Part shown: in pieces, positions 1 to 8,202 of the stretch
Layout: every line of letters begins with the position of its first letter
Numbering within the stretch: position 1 is the first letter of the stretch
From: VXPQ01 sp965116435
Lineage (GTDB): Bacteria; Bacteroidota; Rhodothermia; Rhodothermales; VXPQ01
Length of the DNA: 64,000 bases
Direction of reading: 5' to 3'
Assembly (NCBI GenBank): GCA_965116435.1
Contig: OZ220686.1
Coordinates: 1,984,001-2,048,000 of the forward strand
The notes under the pieces: generated by a model
What the model was told of the DNA's origin: nothing
What the model saw: only the letters and a program-made list of their open reading frames with translations
Database searches by the model: none
Translations under genes and position numbers: made by a program

Positions 1-1
1 C

Positions 2-322
2 AGCATCATTGGAGAAGAATGGGGATTTCTTGGCTCCATGGTGGTCATTCTCCTGTTTACGCTGCTGCTCATTCGCGTGATTCAGATGGGCATCCAGATC
101 AAGCATCCCTTCGGGAGCATGGTGGCCGTGGGGACCGCGAGCATTTTTCTCGTCCATGTGTTCGTCAATATCGGGATGGTGGCGGGGCTATTGCCGGTCA
201 TCGGCATTCCGCTGCCGTTTATTTCCTACGGCGGATCCGCCATGCTCGCCAACGTCGTCCTGCTGGCCCTGTTGCTGAATTTGCACATGCGCCGCGACGA
301 TTTCCCCATCTACGTATATTGA
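2..322 (+). CDS. rodA: Rod shape-determining protein RodA, C-terminal part (partial)
   Basis: Only the last ~106 residues of a SEDS-family polytopic membrane protein are present; the frame is open from base 2 and the 5' end lies outside the window. Visible are GEEWGFLGS, two hydrophobic helices and the signature LPFISYGGSAMLANVVLLALLLN, which is given here in full only as PFISYGGS followed by a hydrophobic helix. The SEDS family (RodA/FtsW) polymerises peptidoglycan glycan strands. The segment after the GGS motif resembles RodA more than FtsW, but the N-terminal part is needed to separate them. argS follows 68 nt downstream on the same strand. Confidence 0.85.
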   Translation, partial: SIIGEEWGFLGSMVVILLFTLLLIRVIQMGIQIKHPFGSMVAVGTASIFLVHVFVNIGMVAGLLPVIGIPLPFISYGGSAMLANVVLLALLLNLHMRRDDFPIYVY

Positions 323-390
323 CGTTCGCCCATCAGAGCATCTTTGCATCCTTGCATCCTTTTGGTCCAGATCGGAGGTTTTTGCACACC

Positions 391-2079
391 GTGAAAGAGT
401 ATCTTGCCAGTGAGCTGGTTGCGGCGTTGAAGCATTTCGACGGGACGCCGCCGGACTTCACGCCGGAATTCGAAAAACCCAAAAATCCCGAGCACGGCGA
501 TCTGTCCACGAATGCGGCTATGCAGCTGGCTCGGCATCTGCGCCGCTCGCCCCGGCGCATCGCCGAGGAACTGGTCGAAGCGCTTCGCGCTCGCCCGCTG
601 GACCCTGCGCGCATTGCTTCCGTGGACGCAGCGGGTTCAGGATTCGTCAACTTTCGCTTTGCGACGGAATATCTGGCGGAGGGGGTGCGGGCGTTGCTTG
701 CGGCCGGAGAGGCGTTCGGGCGCGCCGAAACCGGGCAGGGCAAGCGGGCGCTGGTCGAGTACGTCAGCGCGAATCCCACCGGACCCCTGACCGTGGGCCA
801 TGGCCGCAATGCCGTGCTTGGCGATACGGTAGCCAATCTGCTGGCGTGGAACGGGTACGAGGTTACGCGGGAATATTATTTCAACGACGCCGGGCGCCAG
901 ATGCGGGTGCTGGGCGAGTCCGTGCGGGCGCGATACCAGGCGGTTCTCGACCCGGACACGCCGCGCAAGCAGATAGATACGGGCGAGGCGCTGGTGGAGG
1001 CGCCGGCGACGTTTCCCGAGGATGGCTACCTGGGCGCCTATATTACAGACATTGCCGAACGCCTGTACGCCGAGTCGGAAACCCCGCCCGATCCGGAGGG
1101 CGACGCGGCGCCGTTCAAGGAGGCGGCGGAAAAAGCCATTTTCGCCGACATCGAACGGACGCTGGACCGCCTCGGCATTCGCATGGATACGTATTTCAAC
1201 GAGCGGAGCCTGTACGAGAACGAGGCGGTATGGCGCGCGCTGCAGCGGCTGCGGGAGGCGGGGCATTGCTATGATCGGGACGGGGCCGTATGGTTTCGGA
1301 CTACGGCGTTCGGCAAGGAACAGGACACCGTGCTGGTCAAGAGCAGCGGCGAGCCCACGTATCGCCTTCCCGATATCGCCTACCACGCCAACAAGTGCGA
1401 CCGGGGCTTCGACCGCATCGTGGATATCCTCGGCGCCGATCATATTGCGACGTATCCGGACGTGTTGCATGGTCTGCGGGCGCTGGGACATGACGCCGAC
1501 CGCGTGGAGGTCCTTGTGCACCAGTTCGTTACGCTTGTGCGCGGCGACGCGCCCGTAAAGATGAGCACCCGGCGGGCCACCTATGTGACCCTGAACGATT
1601 TGATGGACGAAGTAGGGGAAGATGTGACGCGGTTTTTCTTTTTGATGCGGTCCCCCAACGCCCATCTTGAATTCGACCTGGACCTGGCGAAGGAAGCCAG
1701 CGAAAAGAACCCTGTATTCTACTTGCAGTATGCCCATGCGCGCATTTGCTCCATCCTTCGCAAGGCGGAGGAAACGGGTTTTCGCGACGAAGACGCCGAT
1801 ATGTCGTTGCTTGTGCATCCCGCTGAGATTGCGCTGGCGAAAGCGCTCTTGCGGTTGCCGGAGGTCCTTGCGCACGCCGCCGCCGTGCGCGAGCCGCACC
1901 AGGTGGCCGGGTATTTGCGTGAAGTGGCGGCCATTTTTTCGCAGTTTTACGGGCATTGCCGTATTATCGGAGAAGAAAACGATTTGGCGGCGGCCCGCAT
2001 GCATTTGGCGCGCGCGGCGCGGATCGTCCTTTCGAATGGCTTGCAAGTGCTTGGCATTTCCAGACCGGAACGCATGTGA
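391..2079 (+). CDS. argS: Arginine--tRNA ligase
   Basis: Class I aminoacyl-tRNA synthetase charging tRNA-Arg with arginine in the cytoplasm. An N-terminal Add-1-like domain is followed by the HIGH-equivalent HGRN at about residue 137 and the KMSKR-equivalent KMSTR at about residue 390. The C-terminal helical anticodon-binding (DALR) domain follows, with FYLQYAHAR in the junction. The length of 562 aa is usual. I chose GTG 391: the open frame extends much further up but overlaps rodA, and the family N-terminus matches VKEYLASEL. GGAGG lies at 374-378, 12 nt before the GTG; an in-frame TTG at 382 is too close to it. The stop codon overlaps the pheA start. Confidence 0.97.
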   Translation: MKEYLASELVAALKHFDGTPPDFTPEFEKPKNPEHGDLSTNAAMQLARHLRRSPRRIAEELVEALRARPLDPARIASVDAAGSGFVNFRFATEYLAEGVRALLAAGEAFGRAETGQGKRALVEYVSANPTGPLTVGHGRNAVLGDTVANLLAWNGYEVTREYYFNDAGRQMRVLGESVRARYQAVLDPDTPRKQIDTGEALVEAPATFPEDGYLGAYITDIAERLYAESETPPDPEGDAAPFKEAAEKAIFADIERTLDRLGIRMDTYFNERSLYENEAVWRALQRLREAGHCYDRDGAVWFRTTAFGKEQDTVLVKSSGEPTYRLPDIAYHANKCDRGFDRIVDILGADHIATYPDVLHGLRALGHDADRVEVLVHQFVTLVRGDAPVKMSTRRATYVTLNDLMDEVGEDVTRFFFLMRSPNAHLEFDLDLAKEASEKNPVFYLQYAHARICSILRKAEETGFRDEDADMSLLVHPAEIALAKALLRLPEVLAHAAAVREPHQVAGYLREVAAIFSQFYGHCRIIGEENDLAAARMHLARAARIVLSNGLQVLGISRPERM

Positions 2080-2945
2080 TGTCGTCGTCTTCTTCCATAC
2101 GGGTTGCTTTTCAGGGCGAGACGGGCGCTTTCAGCGAGGAAGCGTTGCGGGTCTTTTTTGCGGACGCCGAAGGGGCGCCCATGCAATCCTTTGAAAAGGT
2201 GTTTGAGGCGCTGGAAAGCGAGGCGGTCGAGCGGGCGGTCATTCCCATCGAAAATTCGTTGTTCGGGAGCGTCCATGCGTGCTACGACCTGTTGCGCATG
2301 CACGAGGTATTCATTGTCGGCGAGACGCAGTTGCGGATACGGCACAATCTGATCGCTCGACCGGGGACGGTCCTTAAAGATATTCGCGTGGTGCGTTCGC
2401 ATCCGCAGGCGATTGGCCAGTGTCGGGATTTTCTCCGAACGCGCCTGCCGTCCGCGGACGCCGTGGCCGCCTACGACACGGCGGGCGCCGTACGGAACCT
2501 GGCCCGGCAAGGTTCTTCCAGCGAAGCCGCCATCGGAAGCGCCCGCGCCGCCGCGGTATACGGGCTCGACATTCTCGAAGCCGATATCGAGAACAATCAT
2601 CGTAATTATACGCGGTTCCTGCTGCTTTCGCGCGAGCGGGCCTTGCCGTCGCCGTCTCCCGACGTCCGTCGAGACTGGAAAACATCCATTGTGTTTTCCA
2701 TGCGCACCAATGTCCCCGGCGCCCTTTTCAAGAGCCTTGCCGTATTTGCGCTTCGGGAACTCGACCTGTTCAAGATAGAGAGCCGCCCGCTTGTGGGAAG
2801 TCCGGGAAATTATCGTTTTTATCTTGACGTGCTGGGCTGCGCATCGGACAAACCGGTGGCGCTGGCGTTGGATCATCTTCGGGAAATTGCTTCGTACCTC
2901 AAGGTGCTTGGGTCGTACAGGAGCGGAAAAACACAACGAACGTAA
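2079..2945 (+). CDS. pheA: Prephenate dehydratase
   Basis: Converts prephenate to phenylpyruvate in phenylalanine biosynthesis. The protein has 288 aa: a bilobed catalytic domain (residues ~7-185) beginning VAFQGETGAFSE and ending with the conserved NYTRF motif near residue 176, then an ACT regulatory domain holding the phenylalanine-binding ESRP motif near residue 234. There is no fused chorismate mutase domain. The ATG overlaps the argS stop as TGATG, and its own stop overlaps the ftsX start as TAATG, so the three genes are probably translationally coupled. The ACT domain predicts feedback inhibition by phenylalanine. Confidence 0.96.
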   Translation: MSSSSSIRVAFQGETGAFSEEALRVFFADAEGAPMQSFEKVFEALESEAVERAVIPIENSLFGSVHACYDLLRMHEVFIVGETQLRIRHNLIARPGTVLKDIRVVRSHPQAIGQCRDFLRTRLPSADAVAAYDTAGAVRNLARQGSSSEAAIGSARAAAVYGLDILEADIENNHRNYTRFLLLSRERALPSPSPDVRRDWKTSIVFSMRTNVPGALFKSLAVFALRELDLFKIESRPLVGSPGNYRFYLDVLGCASDKPVALALDHLREIASYLKVLGSYRSGKTQRT

Positions 2946-3826
2946 TGCGAGCGCCCTACAGCATTCGGGAAGGATTGGCCGGGTTCCGTCGCGCCCGGAT
3001 TTCGTCGTTTACTTCGATCAGCGCGATGACGGTGGCCCTGACCATGATTGGGCTTTTTGCGTGGATTACGTACGAGGCCCAGCAAGTATCGACCTGGCTG
3101 CGTCAGCGGGTCGGCGAACTGGAGATATTTGTGGAGGAATCCGCGGAAGACGCCGCTATTGCGGCCGTACGCCTTCAGGTGGAAGAGACGCGGGGCGTTG
3201 CCGAGACCGAATTTGTCTCCCGGCAAGACGCCCGTATTATTTTCCAGGAAGAGTTTGGCGAAGGCGCCGACGTGTTTCTGGATACGCCTTTCCTGCCGGC
3301 CTCCATCAAGGTTCGCGTGTTGCCTGTCTACGCCCATCCGGATAGCCTGAACGCGCTCGCCGGGGCATTTCGTTCGTGGGATCATGTGGACGAAGTGGTT
3401 TTTAACAGCGCGTTGCTCGCCAAGGTGCAGGAAAATTTGCGCCTGCTGGCGCTGATTGGCCTGGCGATCGGGGGCATTGTCGTGCTGACGTCCATCTTTC
3501 TGGTGGCCAACACCATTCGTCTTACCATGTATGCGCGGCGCCTGCTCATTCGCACCATGAAACTGGTTGGCGCCACCGAGCGCTTTATTCGGCGTCCGTT
3601 CGTCGTGGAAGGGATGGCGCAAGGGATGGCGTCCGCCGTGCTGTCTTTTTTGCTGCTCTGGGGATTGTATGTGCTGGCGCAGAGGTATTTGCCGCAAATA
3701 AGCGTGCTGCCGAACACCTGGTTGCTGGCCGCGCTTGGCGGCCTCGCGTTATGCGGCCTCGTGCTTGGATGGATCGGGTCTCGTTTTGCATTTCGCAAGG
3801 CGATAGGCCACATAGCGCTGCATTAG
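2945..3826 (+). CDS. ftsX: Cell division protein FtsX
   Basis: Permease-like partner of the ATPase FtsE at the divisome, where the complex activates peptidoglycan hydrolases. The 293-aa protein has the family layout: short cytoplasmic N-terminus, TM1 around residues 24-44, a ~110-residue extracytoplasmic domain, then three TM helices separated by the cytoplasmic segment rich in Arg (TMYARRLLIRTMKLVGA). No ftsE lies beside it in this window. The start overlaps the pheA stop (TAATG). It is the last gene of the argS-pheA-ftsX run; a hairpin with a T-rich tail follows. Confidence 0.92.
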   Translation: MRAPYSIREGLAGFRRARISSFTSISAMTVALTMIGLFAWITYEAQQVSTWLRQRVGELEIFVEESAEDAAIAAVRLQVEETRGVAETEFVSRQDARIIFQEEFGEGADVFLDTPFLPASIKVRVLPVYAHPDSLNALAGAFRSWDHVDEVVFNSALLAKVQENLRLLALIGLAIGGIVVLTSIFLVANTIRLTMYARRLLIRTMKLVGATERFIRRPFVVEGMAQGMASAVLSFLLLWGLYVLAQRYLPQISVLPNTWLLAALGGLALCGLVLGWIGSRFAFRKAIGHIALH

Positions 3827-3861
3827 TCGCCCGGAAATAGCCCTTCCGGATGTTCCGGTCG

Positions 3862-3893
3862 GCTTGTTCGGAATCGATTCGAACAGGCTTTGT
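3862..3893 (+). terminator. Candidate intrinsic terminator after ftsX
   Basis: A 9-bp stem (GCTTGTTCG at 3862-3870 pairing with CGAACAGGC at 3880-3888, one G-T pair) encloses a 9-nt loop and is followed by TTTGTTT. It lies 36 nt after the ftsX stop and just before the next promoter. Confidence 0.5.
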
Positions 3894-3922
3894 TTGATCT
3901 TGTCGTTTCTTTTTTGTATATT
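3894..3922 (+). promoter_or_regulatory. Candidate sigma-70 promoter for the GAF/GGDEF-like membrane protein gene
   Basis: TTGATC (3894-3899) and TATATT (3917-3922) are separated by exactly 17 nt in an otherwise T-rich stretch, about 85 nt upstream of the start at 4008. Confidence 0.5.
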
Positions 3923-4007
3923 ATTTCGGGCATTTTGTATCCACCCAATACAATGCCGCCTTTGCCTCGTCTTCGCTTTCGTGTTCACAGGCAGAACATG
4001 ACAGAAT

Positions 4008-5414
4008 ATGTTCCGCATTCTTTTTGTCATCGTGGCGGTGGTGGCCGCTGTATTGGCGTTGGTTATTGATCAACCCCTGCTGTTCTGGGCGGCGGGGGGT
4101 GCCTTGGTTGTTGCCCTGGTCATGGCGATCGTGCATGTCGTACGGCGCCGGCGGCGGCGCGTCCGGTACAGGCAGGCCAGGGCCGACAAGCCGGAACCCC
4201 CGCCCGAGGCGGCGCCCGACCTGTCCGCGGAAGAGGAGGGCGGCGGCGACGAAAGACAACGGGACCTGAAGGCGCTGGGTATTCTGGAAATTCGCCCGAA
4301 GGACGGATCTTCGGAACACAAGGCAGAACACAGGGAAAGCCCTGCGTCCAACGGTTTTGCGGGCAACGGGGCGCCTGCGACCAGCGCAAACGGTTCCGCA
4401 AGCGCAAGGCCGAAGGTTTCCCGGCTGACCGCTCCGGTGCAGGCCACGCTGGATTTCTCCATTCAGGAATATTCCCAGAGCGTTCGGATATCCGTCAGCG
4501 AGTCCTCGCACAAATCGCTGCGCGCCGTCCTCCTTCCGTATATGCAGGCGTACCGCGCCATTACCCGCGCCGATACCGTTTGCCTGTTGCGGCAGCCGAG
4601 CAGGGCGCCCCAATACCATATCGAAGCCATCGTGAGCGTGAACCGCAACGCCCGCGGCAACGGTTCGTTCACATCGAAGACGCCCCTCGTACAATGGGAC
4701 CGTCAGCAGCCAGGGATGCATGTGCTTCGCGAATCCGAAGGCCAGCTTGCAGGCAATGTGTGCGGATATTACCGGCAACGGGTTCCCATCAAGCAAGTGG
4801 TTCTTGCTCCGGTCCCTGTTCCTTCCTTGCTGGCCCAGTATGTGCTGCTTGCCGATACGATGCGGGAGCACACGCTCCGTTCCGAGGAGAAACAGATCAT
4901 GTCTATCCAGTTTGCCCAGCTGTTGGGCAATATTCTTGAGATGGGCGCGAGCGACGAACTCTTGCGGGAAGCGAAAGAGGACGTGCGTCCGCGGAGCGAA
5001 ATCGTGGATGAGGAGATACGGCGGGCGGAGAGCCAGCATACGCCGCTCGCCCTGGCGCTTGTATACCTGAATGGCGCCGAGGATATTGCGGATGAAGGCG
5101 GGCAGCGGGCGGTGATGCAGGCGGAAAGTTTGCTGGTGCAGCGGCTGCGAGAGACCGTCCGCGGCGCGCGCGTCGAGCGGTTCGGGGAGTTGCTGTTCGG
5201 CGTATTCTTCAAGGAGGAGGGCGACGTCGTAGAGCAATGGGCGGTCCGGTTTCAACAGGATATGCTTACCCATTCCGGATTGCCGGGGGGCGGGGCGAGC
5301 ATAGGCATTGCCGTGCTGGACGAAGGCAACGCCAGTGCGGAAGCGCTCCGCAGGGAGGCCACGCAAGCGCTTCGGGAGGCGTTCGCCACCGGCATGGCCA
5401 CCATTGTCGGGTAG
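4008..5414 (+). CDS. Membrane-anchored protein with degenerate GGDEF-like C-terminal domain
   Basis: I do not recognise a named family. Two hydrophobic segments (residues ~3-20 and ~25-45) are followed by an Arg-rich stop-transfer (VVRRRRRRVRYR), a low-complexity acidic/proline linker to ~residue 130, a GAF-like alpha/beta region (~145-310) and a C-terminal region starting RPRSEIVDEEIRRAE that resembles a nucleotide-cyclase fold. Where a diguanylate cyclase has R-Y-G-G-D-E-F, this protein has R-F-G-E-L-L-F near residue 389, so cyclase activity is not expected. It may be a receptor or scaffold. The gene has its own promoter candidate and converges on pcm. Confidence 0.75.
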   Translation: MFRILFVIVAVVAAVLALVIDQPLLFWAAGGALVVALVMAIVHVVRRRRRRVRYRQARADKPEPPPEAAPDLSAEEEGGGDERQRDLKALGILEIRPKDGSSEHKAEHRESPASNGFAGNGAPATSANGSASARPKVSRLTAPVQATLDFSIQEYSQSVRISVSESSHKSLRAVLLPYMQAYRAITRADTVCLLRQPSRAPQYHIEAIVSVNRNARGNGSFTSKTPLVQWDRQQPGMHVLRESEGQLAGNVCGYYRQRVPIKQVVLAPVPVPSLLAQYVLLADTMREHTLRSEEKQIMSIQFAQLLGNILEMGASDELLREAKEDVRPRSEIVDEEIRRAESQHTPLALALVYLNGAEDIADEGGQRAVMQAESLLVQRLRETVRGARVERFGELLFGVFFKEEGDVVEQWAVRFQQDMLTHSGLPGGGASIGIAVLDEGNASAEALRREATQALREAFATGMATIVG

Positions 5415-5427
5415 TCCCGCGGCGGCG

Positions 5428-6174
5428 CTACAGGCCGCCCTGCTGCCCGATCAGCGGGACGAACTTGAATTTTCGCCCGGCTGTTCGTTCGCAGCGATCT
5501 TCGACGAGGCGCTGGTGCGAGCCGGAGGACACCATGGCGTTTCCGTGCTCGTCCTCAAAGGTTTTTTCGTAGAGATCTTCCCCGAGCCTGCGGTACAGGC
5601 ACATGGTCTGCGCCTGCCGATCGCCGACAGGCGCGACCAGGCGTCCGGCGGGTTTGTCGTCGTCGCCTTCGATGCGCAGTTGGCGGAGCAGCGTTTCCGG
5701 CGCCTCCGATGCGCCGGCCGTGATCACGACGCCATCGAACGGAGCCCGGGATGTCCACCCGAGCGTACCGTCGCCGGTTTTTAGCGTGACCCGATAGCCC
5801 AGCGCCGCAAGAATGCCGCGCGTACGCTCTAGGAGCGGCCGGTGTCGCTCAATGGAAAATACGTGGGCGCCCAGCTCGCAAAGTACGGCGGCCTGGTACC
5901 CGCTTCCGGTGCCCACTTCAAGAATCCGGCTTCCTGCCTGCGGAGCCAGCAACATGGTCTGGTAGGCCACCGTAAAGGGTTGCGATATGGTTTGCTTCAT
6001 CCCGATGGGCAGGGCCTCGTCTTCGTAGGCGCGCGCGCGGAACGCTTTATCTACGAACCGATGCCGATGCACCGAGCCGATAGCGGCCAGCACGCGTTCG
6101 TCGTGGATGCCGTTCTCTCGCATCTGATCCACAAGTCGCTGTCGTCGCCGGTCGAATACCCCGTCACGTAGCAT
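5428..6174 (-). CDS. pcm: Protein-L-isoaspartate O-methyltransferase
   Basis: SAM-dependent enzyme that methylates isoaspartyl residues in damaged proteins to start their repair. The 248-aa protein shows the family N-terminus (RRRQRLVDQM...DERVLAAI), the conserved PIGMKQTISQP active-site segment near residues 56-66, the SAM-binding glycine loop EVGTGSGYQ at 86-94 and the C-terminal RLVAPVGD strand. The C-terminus (to SGSHQRLVED and beyond) is about 25 residues longer than usual. The start lies only 1 nt from a hairpin repeat copy (6176-6212), so its 5' leader contains that element. It converges with the gene ending at 5414. Confidence 0.93.
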   Translation of the reverse strand: MLRDGVFDRRRQRLVDQMRENGIHDERVLAAIGSVHRHRFVDKAFRARAYEDEALPIGMKQTISQPFTVAYQTMLLAPQAGSRILEVGTGSGYQAAVLCELGAHVFSIERHRPLLERTRGILAALGYRVTLKTGDGTLGWTSRAPFDGVVITAGASEAPETLLRQLRIEGDDDKPAGRLVAPVGDRQAQTMCLYRRLGEDLYEKTFEDEHGNAMVSSGSHQRLVEDRCERTAGRKFKFVPLIGQQGGL

Positions 6175-6175
6175 G

Positions 6176-6212
6176 GGATGCTCTGATTAAGTCCGCAAAG
6201 ATCAGAGGCATC
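6176..6212 (+). repeat. Hairpin repeat family, copy 1
   Basis: Starts GGATGCTCTGAT and ends ATCAGAGGCATC. The arms differ from the family consensus, with paired changes at one position (TCTGAT with ATCAGA instead of GCTGAT with ATCAGC), so the stem is kept. On the minus strand it forms the leader of pcm. Further along the same gap (6254-6285, minus strand) a second module, GCGCTGGCTGCG-N6-CTCATTACG, recurs beside copy 5. Confidence 0.6.
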
Positions 6213-6390
6213 GAGGGGTGGGCTGGCAAGGAATGACGAAGCAGCGTGGTAGGCCCCACGTAATGAGGAATGACGCAGCCAGCGCGCTCCTCGATGCCTC
6301 CCGAAGGGCGCTTCACGTCCACGATTTTGCGAATCGTCGTGTTTTTTGCTGATTTTAACGATGGAATCATTACAAACGTTGCTTGTGTAC

Positions 6391-6428
6391 GTGAAGCGCT
6401 GATCGCAGTGGATTTGATCAGTGCATCC
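6391..6428 (-). repeat. Hairpin repeat family, copy 2
   Basis: Read on the minus strand: GGATGCACTGATC, an 11-nt loop (AAATCCACTGC), then GATCAGCGC. The 9-bp stem has one mismatch. It begins 5 nt after the cdaA stop codon. With copy 1 in opposite orientation it brackets the ~250-bp pcm-cdaA gap, which holds no supported gene. Confidence 0.6.
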
Positions 6429-6433
6429 CATGG

Positions 6434-7231
6434 TTACATCTCTGGAGAATCTGACGGTGCAGGGCCGGGGCGGTGGGCGAAGGTCTCGGCGAGGCTTGTC
6501 CGCAGGGCGTCGAAGGACAGGTTTTGTCGCAATTCGCCGTCCGACGCCACGGAAATAGCGCCTGTTTCTTCGGACACGACGATAACGAACGCATCCGTCT
6601 GCTCAGAAAGGCCCACCGCGGCCCGATGGCGCAGCCCCATGGGGGCTCCCGGCTTTATGTTGCTTGAGACCGGCAAGATGCAACGGGCGGCTTCTACGCG
6701 GCGGCCGCTTATGATCACGGCTCCGTCGTGCAGGGGATTTTGTCCGTGAAAGATAGTGATTAGCAAGTCGCAGGAAACATTGCCTTCAATGCCCACGCCC
6801 GTTTCGGTGTAGTCCCGCAGCCCCGAGGAGCGTTCGAACGCGATCAATGCGCCCACGCGGTTCTTGCTCATTCTGTTTACGGCGGTCAGGACCTCTTCCA
6901 TGGTTTGTTCCTGTACTGGGGAGCGGACGAAGCGCCGTACGAGCGGATTGCGGCCCAGCAAGAGCAGTACGCGCCGTATTTCGGGCTGAAAAAGAATGAT
7001 GACCGCCACCACGGCGACTTCCCCGATCGACGCAAAAAGCGCCGGAAGCATAGTCATGTCCACGGCGGTCACGATCACCTGCACGATATACAGCGCCACG
7101 AGTCCGATGACTATTTGCAGGGCGATCGTGCCCCGCATGAACCGGTAGAGTTTGTACAGGATGTACGACACGGCGGCGATTTCGACGAAATCGACGATGC
7201 GAAGCGGTATGATCCAGTCGGTTATTTGCAC
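6434..7231 (-). CDS. cdaA: Diadenylate cyclase CdaA
   Basis: Membrane-bound synthase making the second messenger c-di-AMP from two ATP. The 265-aa protein has three N-terminal TM helices (about residues 13-33, 35-56, 60-80) followed by the DisA_N/DAC domain with both catalytic motifs: HDGA at 168-171 and GLRHRAA at 199-205. It lies 24 nt downstream of folP on the same strand, an arrangement I know from other Bacteroidota, so the two are likely co-transcribed. No cdaR is adjacent. Confidence 0.96.
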   Translation of the reverse strand: MQITDWIIPLRIVDFVEIAAVSYILYKLYRFMRGTIALQIVIGLVALYIVQVIVTAVDMTMLPALFASIGEVAVVAVIILFQPEIRRVLLLLGRNPLVRRFVRSPVQEQTMEEVLTAVNRMSKNRVGALIAFERSSGLRDYTETGVGIEGNVSCDLLITIFHGQNPLHDGAVIISGRRVEAARCILPVSSNIKPGAPMGLRHRAAVGLSEQTDAFVIVVSEETGAISVASDGELRQNLSFDALRTSLAETFAHRPGPAPSDSPEM

Positions 7232-7255
7232 AATGCGATCGTATTCCGGCGTGGT

Positions 7256-8179
7256 CTATGCGTACAGGACGGCGTGCATGCCCTGGAGCAATTCCACCGT
7301 GGGGCGGACGTCATGGGTGCGTACGATGGAAGCGCCCCGCAGGACCCCGACCGCCGTCGCGCCAAGGCCCCCGAAAAGCCGCTCCCGGATCGGGGCCGGC
7401 TTGTCGGGCGTACCCAGCAAGGCGCCGATAGCGCTTTTTCGCGATACGCCGATCATGACCGGTCGTCCCAATTGCAATATATCTCCCAGCGCACCAAGCA
7501 GTTGCAGGTTTTCTTCGTGGCGTTTCCCGAATCCGAAGCCGGGATCGACGACACTATGCCGGACGCCCGCGTTCGCGGCTCGCTGTATGCTCTCGGCCAG
7601 CGACGCGGCGACGTCGTCCACAACACATGTGTACTCGTGTCGGGCGGGCATGTCCCCGGGCTTGCCGATCGAATGCATGAGTACGAGCGGGGCATTGTAC
7701 CCGGCTGCTACGGTTGCCGTTTCGGTGGTGTATCGAAGTCCGGTTACGTCGTTGACGATGTGCGCTCCCGCCGCGAGCGCCGCGTCCGCCACGTCCGGTT
7801 TCCAGGTATCGACAGACAAGATAGCCCCGGGAAAACGATCCGCCACAGCCTCCACCACAGGAAGCACGCGATGTATTTCTTCGCGGACCGGAACCGCGGC
7901 GGCCCCTTGGCCATACGCTGTGCCGCGCGGACGGGAAGATTCCCCCCCGATGTCGATGATGGAAGCGCCTTCGTCGAGCATTTCCCCAACGCGCTGCACC
8001 GCCGCGGGTACGGAAACGTACGCCCCGCCGTCCGAAAACGAGTCCGGGGTTACGTTCAGAATACCCATGACATGGACGCTGCCGGGTTTGCCGGGCGTGC
8101 AATCCAGAATATGTCCGCGTACGCGCAACAGGAACGGATCCGGGTCTGATTTCGTTTTTCCGTGTTGTGTTTCCAGCAT
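7256..8179 (-). CDS. folP: Dihydropteroate synthase
   Basis: Condenses para-aminobenzoate with 6-hydroxymethyl-dihydropterin diphosphate in folate synthesis. The TIM-barrel signatures are present: LNVTPDSFSDGG near residues 42-53, IDIGGESSRP near 76-85, the VNDVTGL strand, VVDPGFGFGKR and the C-terminal VRTHDV. Length is 307 aa, slightly longer than the usual ~280 because of an N-terminal extension; an internal start near the RGHILD segment would also be acceptable. It is divergent from the GH3-family gene, with 23 nt between the two start codons. Confidence 0.96.
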   Translation of the reverse strand: MLETQHGKTKSDPDPFLLRVRGHILDCTPGKPGSVHVMGILNVTPDSFSDGGAYVSVPAAVQRVGEMLDEGASIIDIGGESSRPRGTAYGQGAAAVPVREEIHRVLPVVEAVADRFPGAILSVDTWKPDVADAALAAGAHIVNDVTGLRYTTETATVAAGYNAPLVLMHSIGKPGDMPARHEYTCVVDDVAASLAESIQRAANAGVRHSVVDPGFGFGKRHEENLQLLGALGDILQLGRPVMIGVSRKSAIGALLGTPDKPAPIRERLFGGLGATAVGVLRGASIVRTHDVRPTVELLQGMHAVLYA

Positions 8180-8202
8180 GAAAACCTGTTTCGGACGTTG
8201 TT

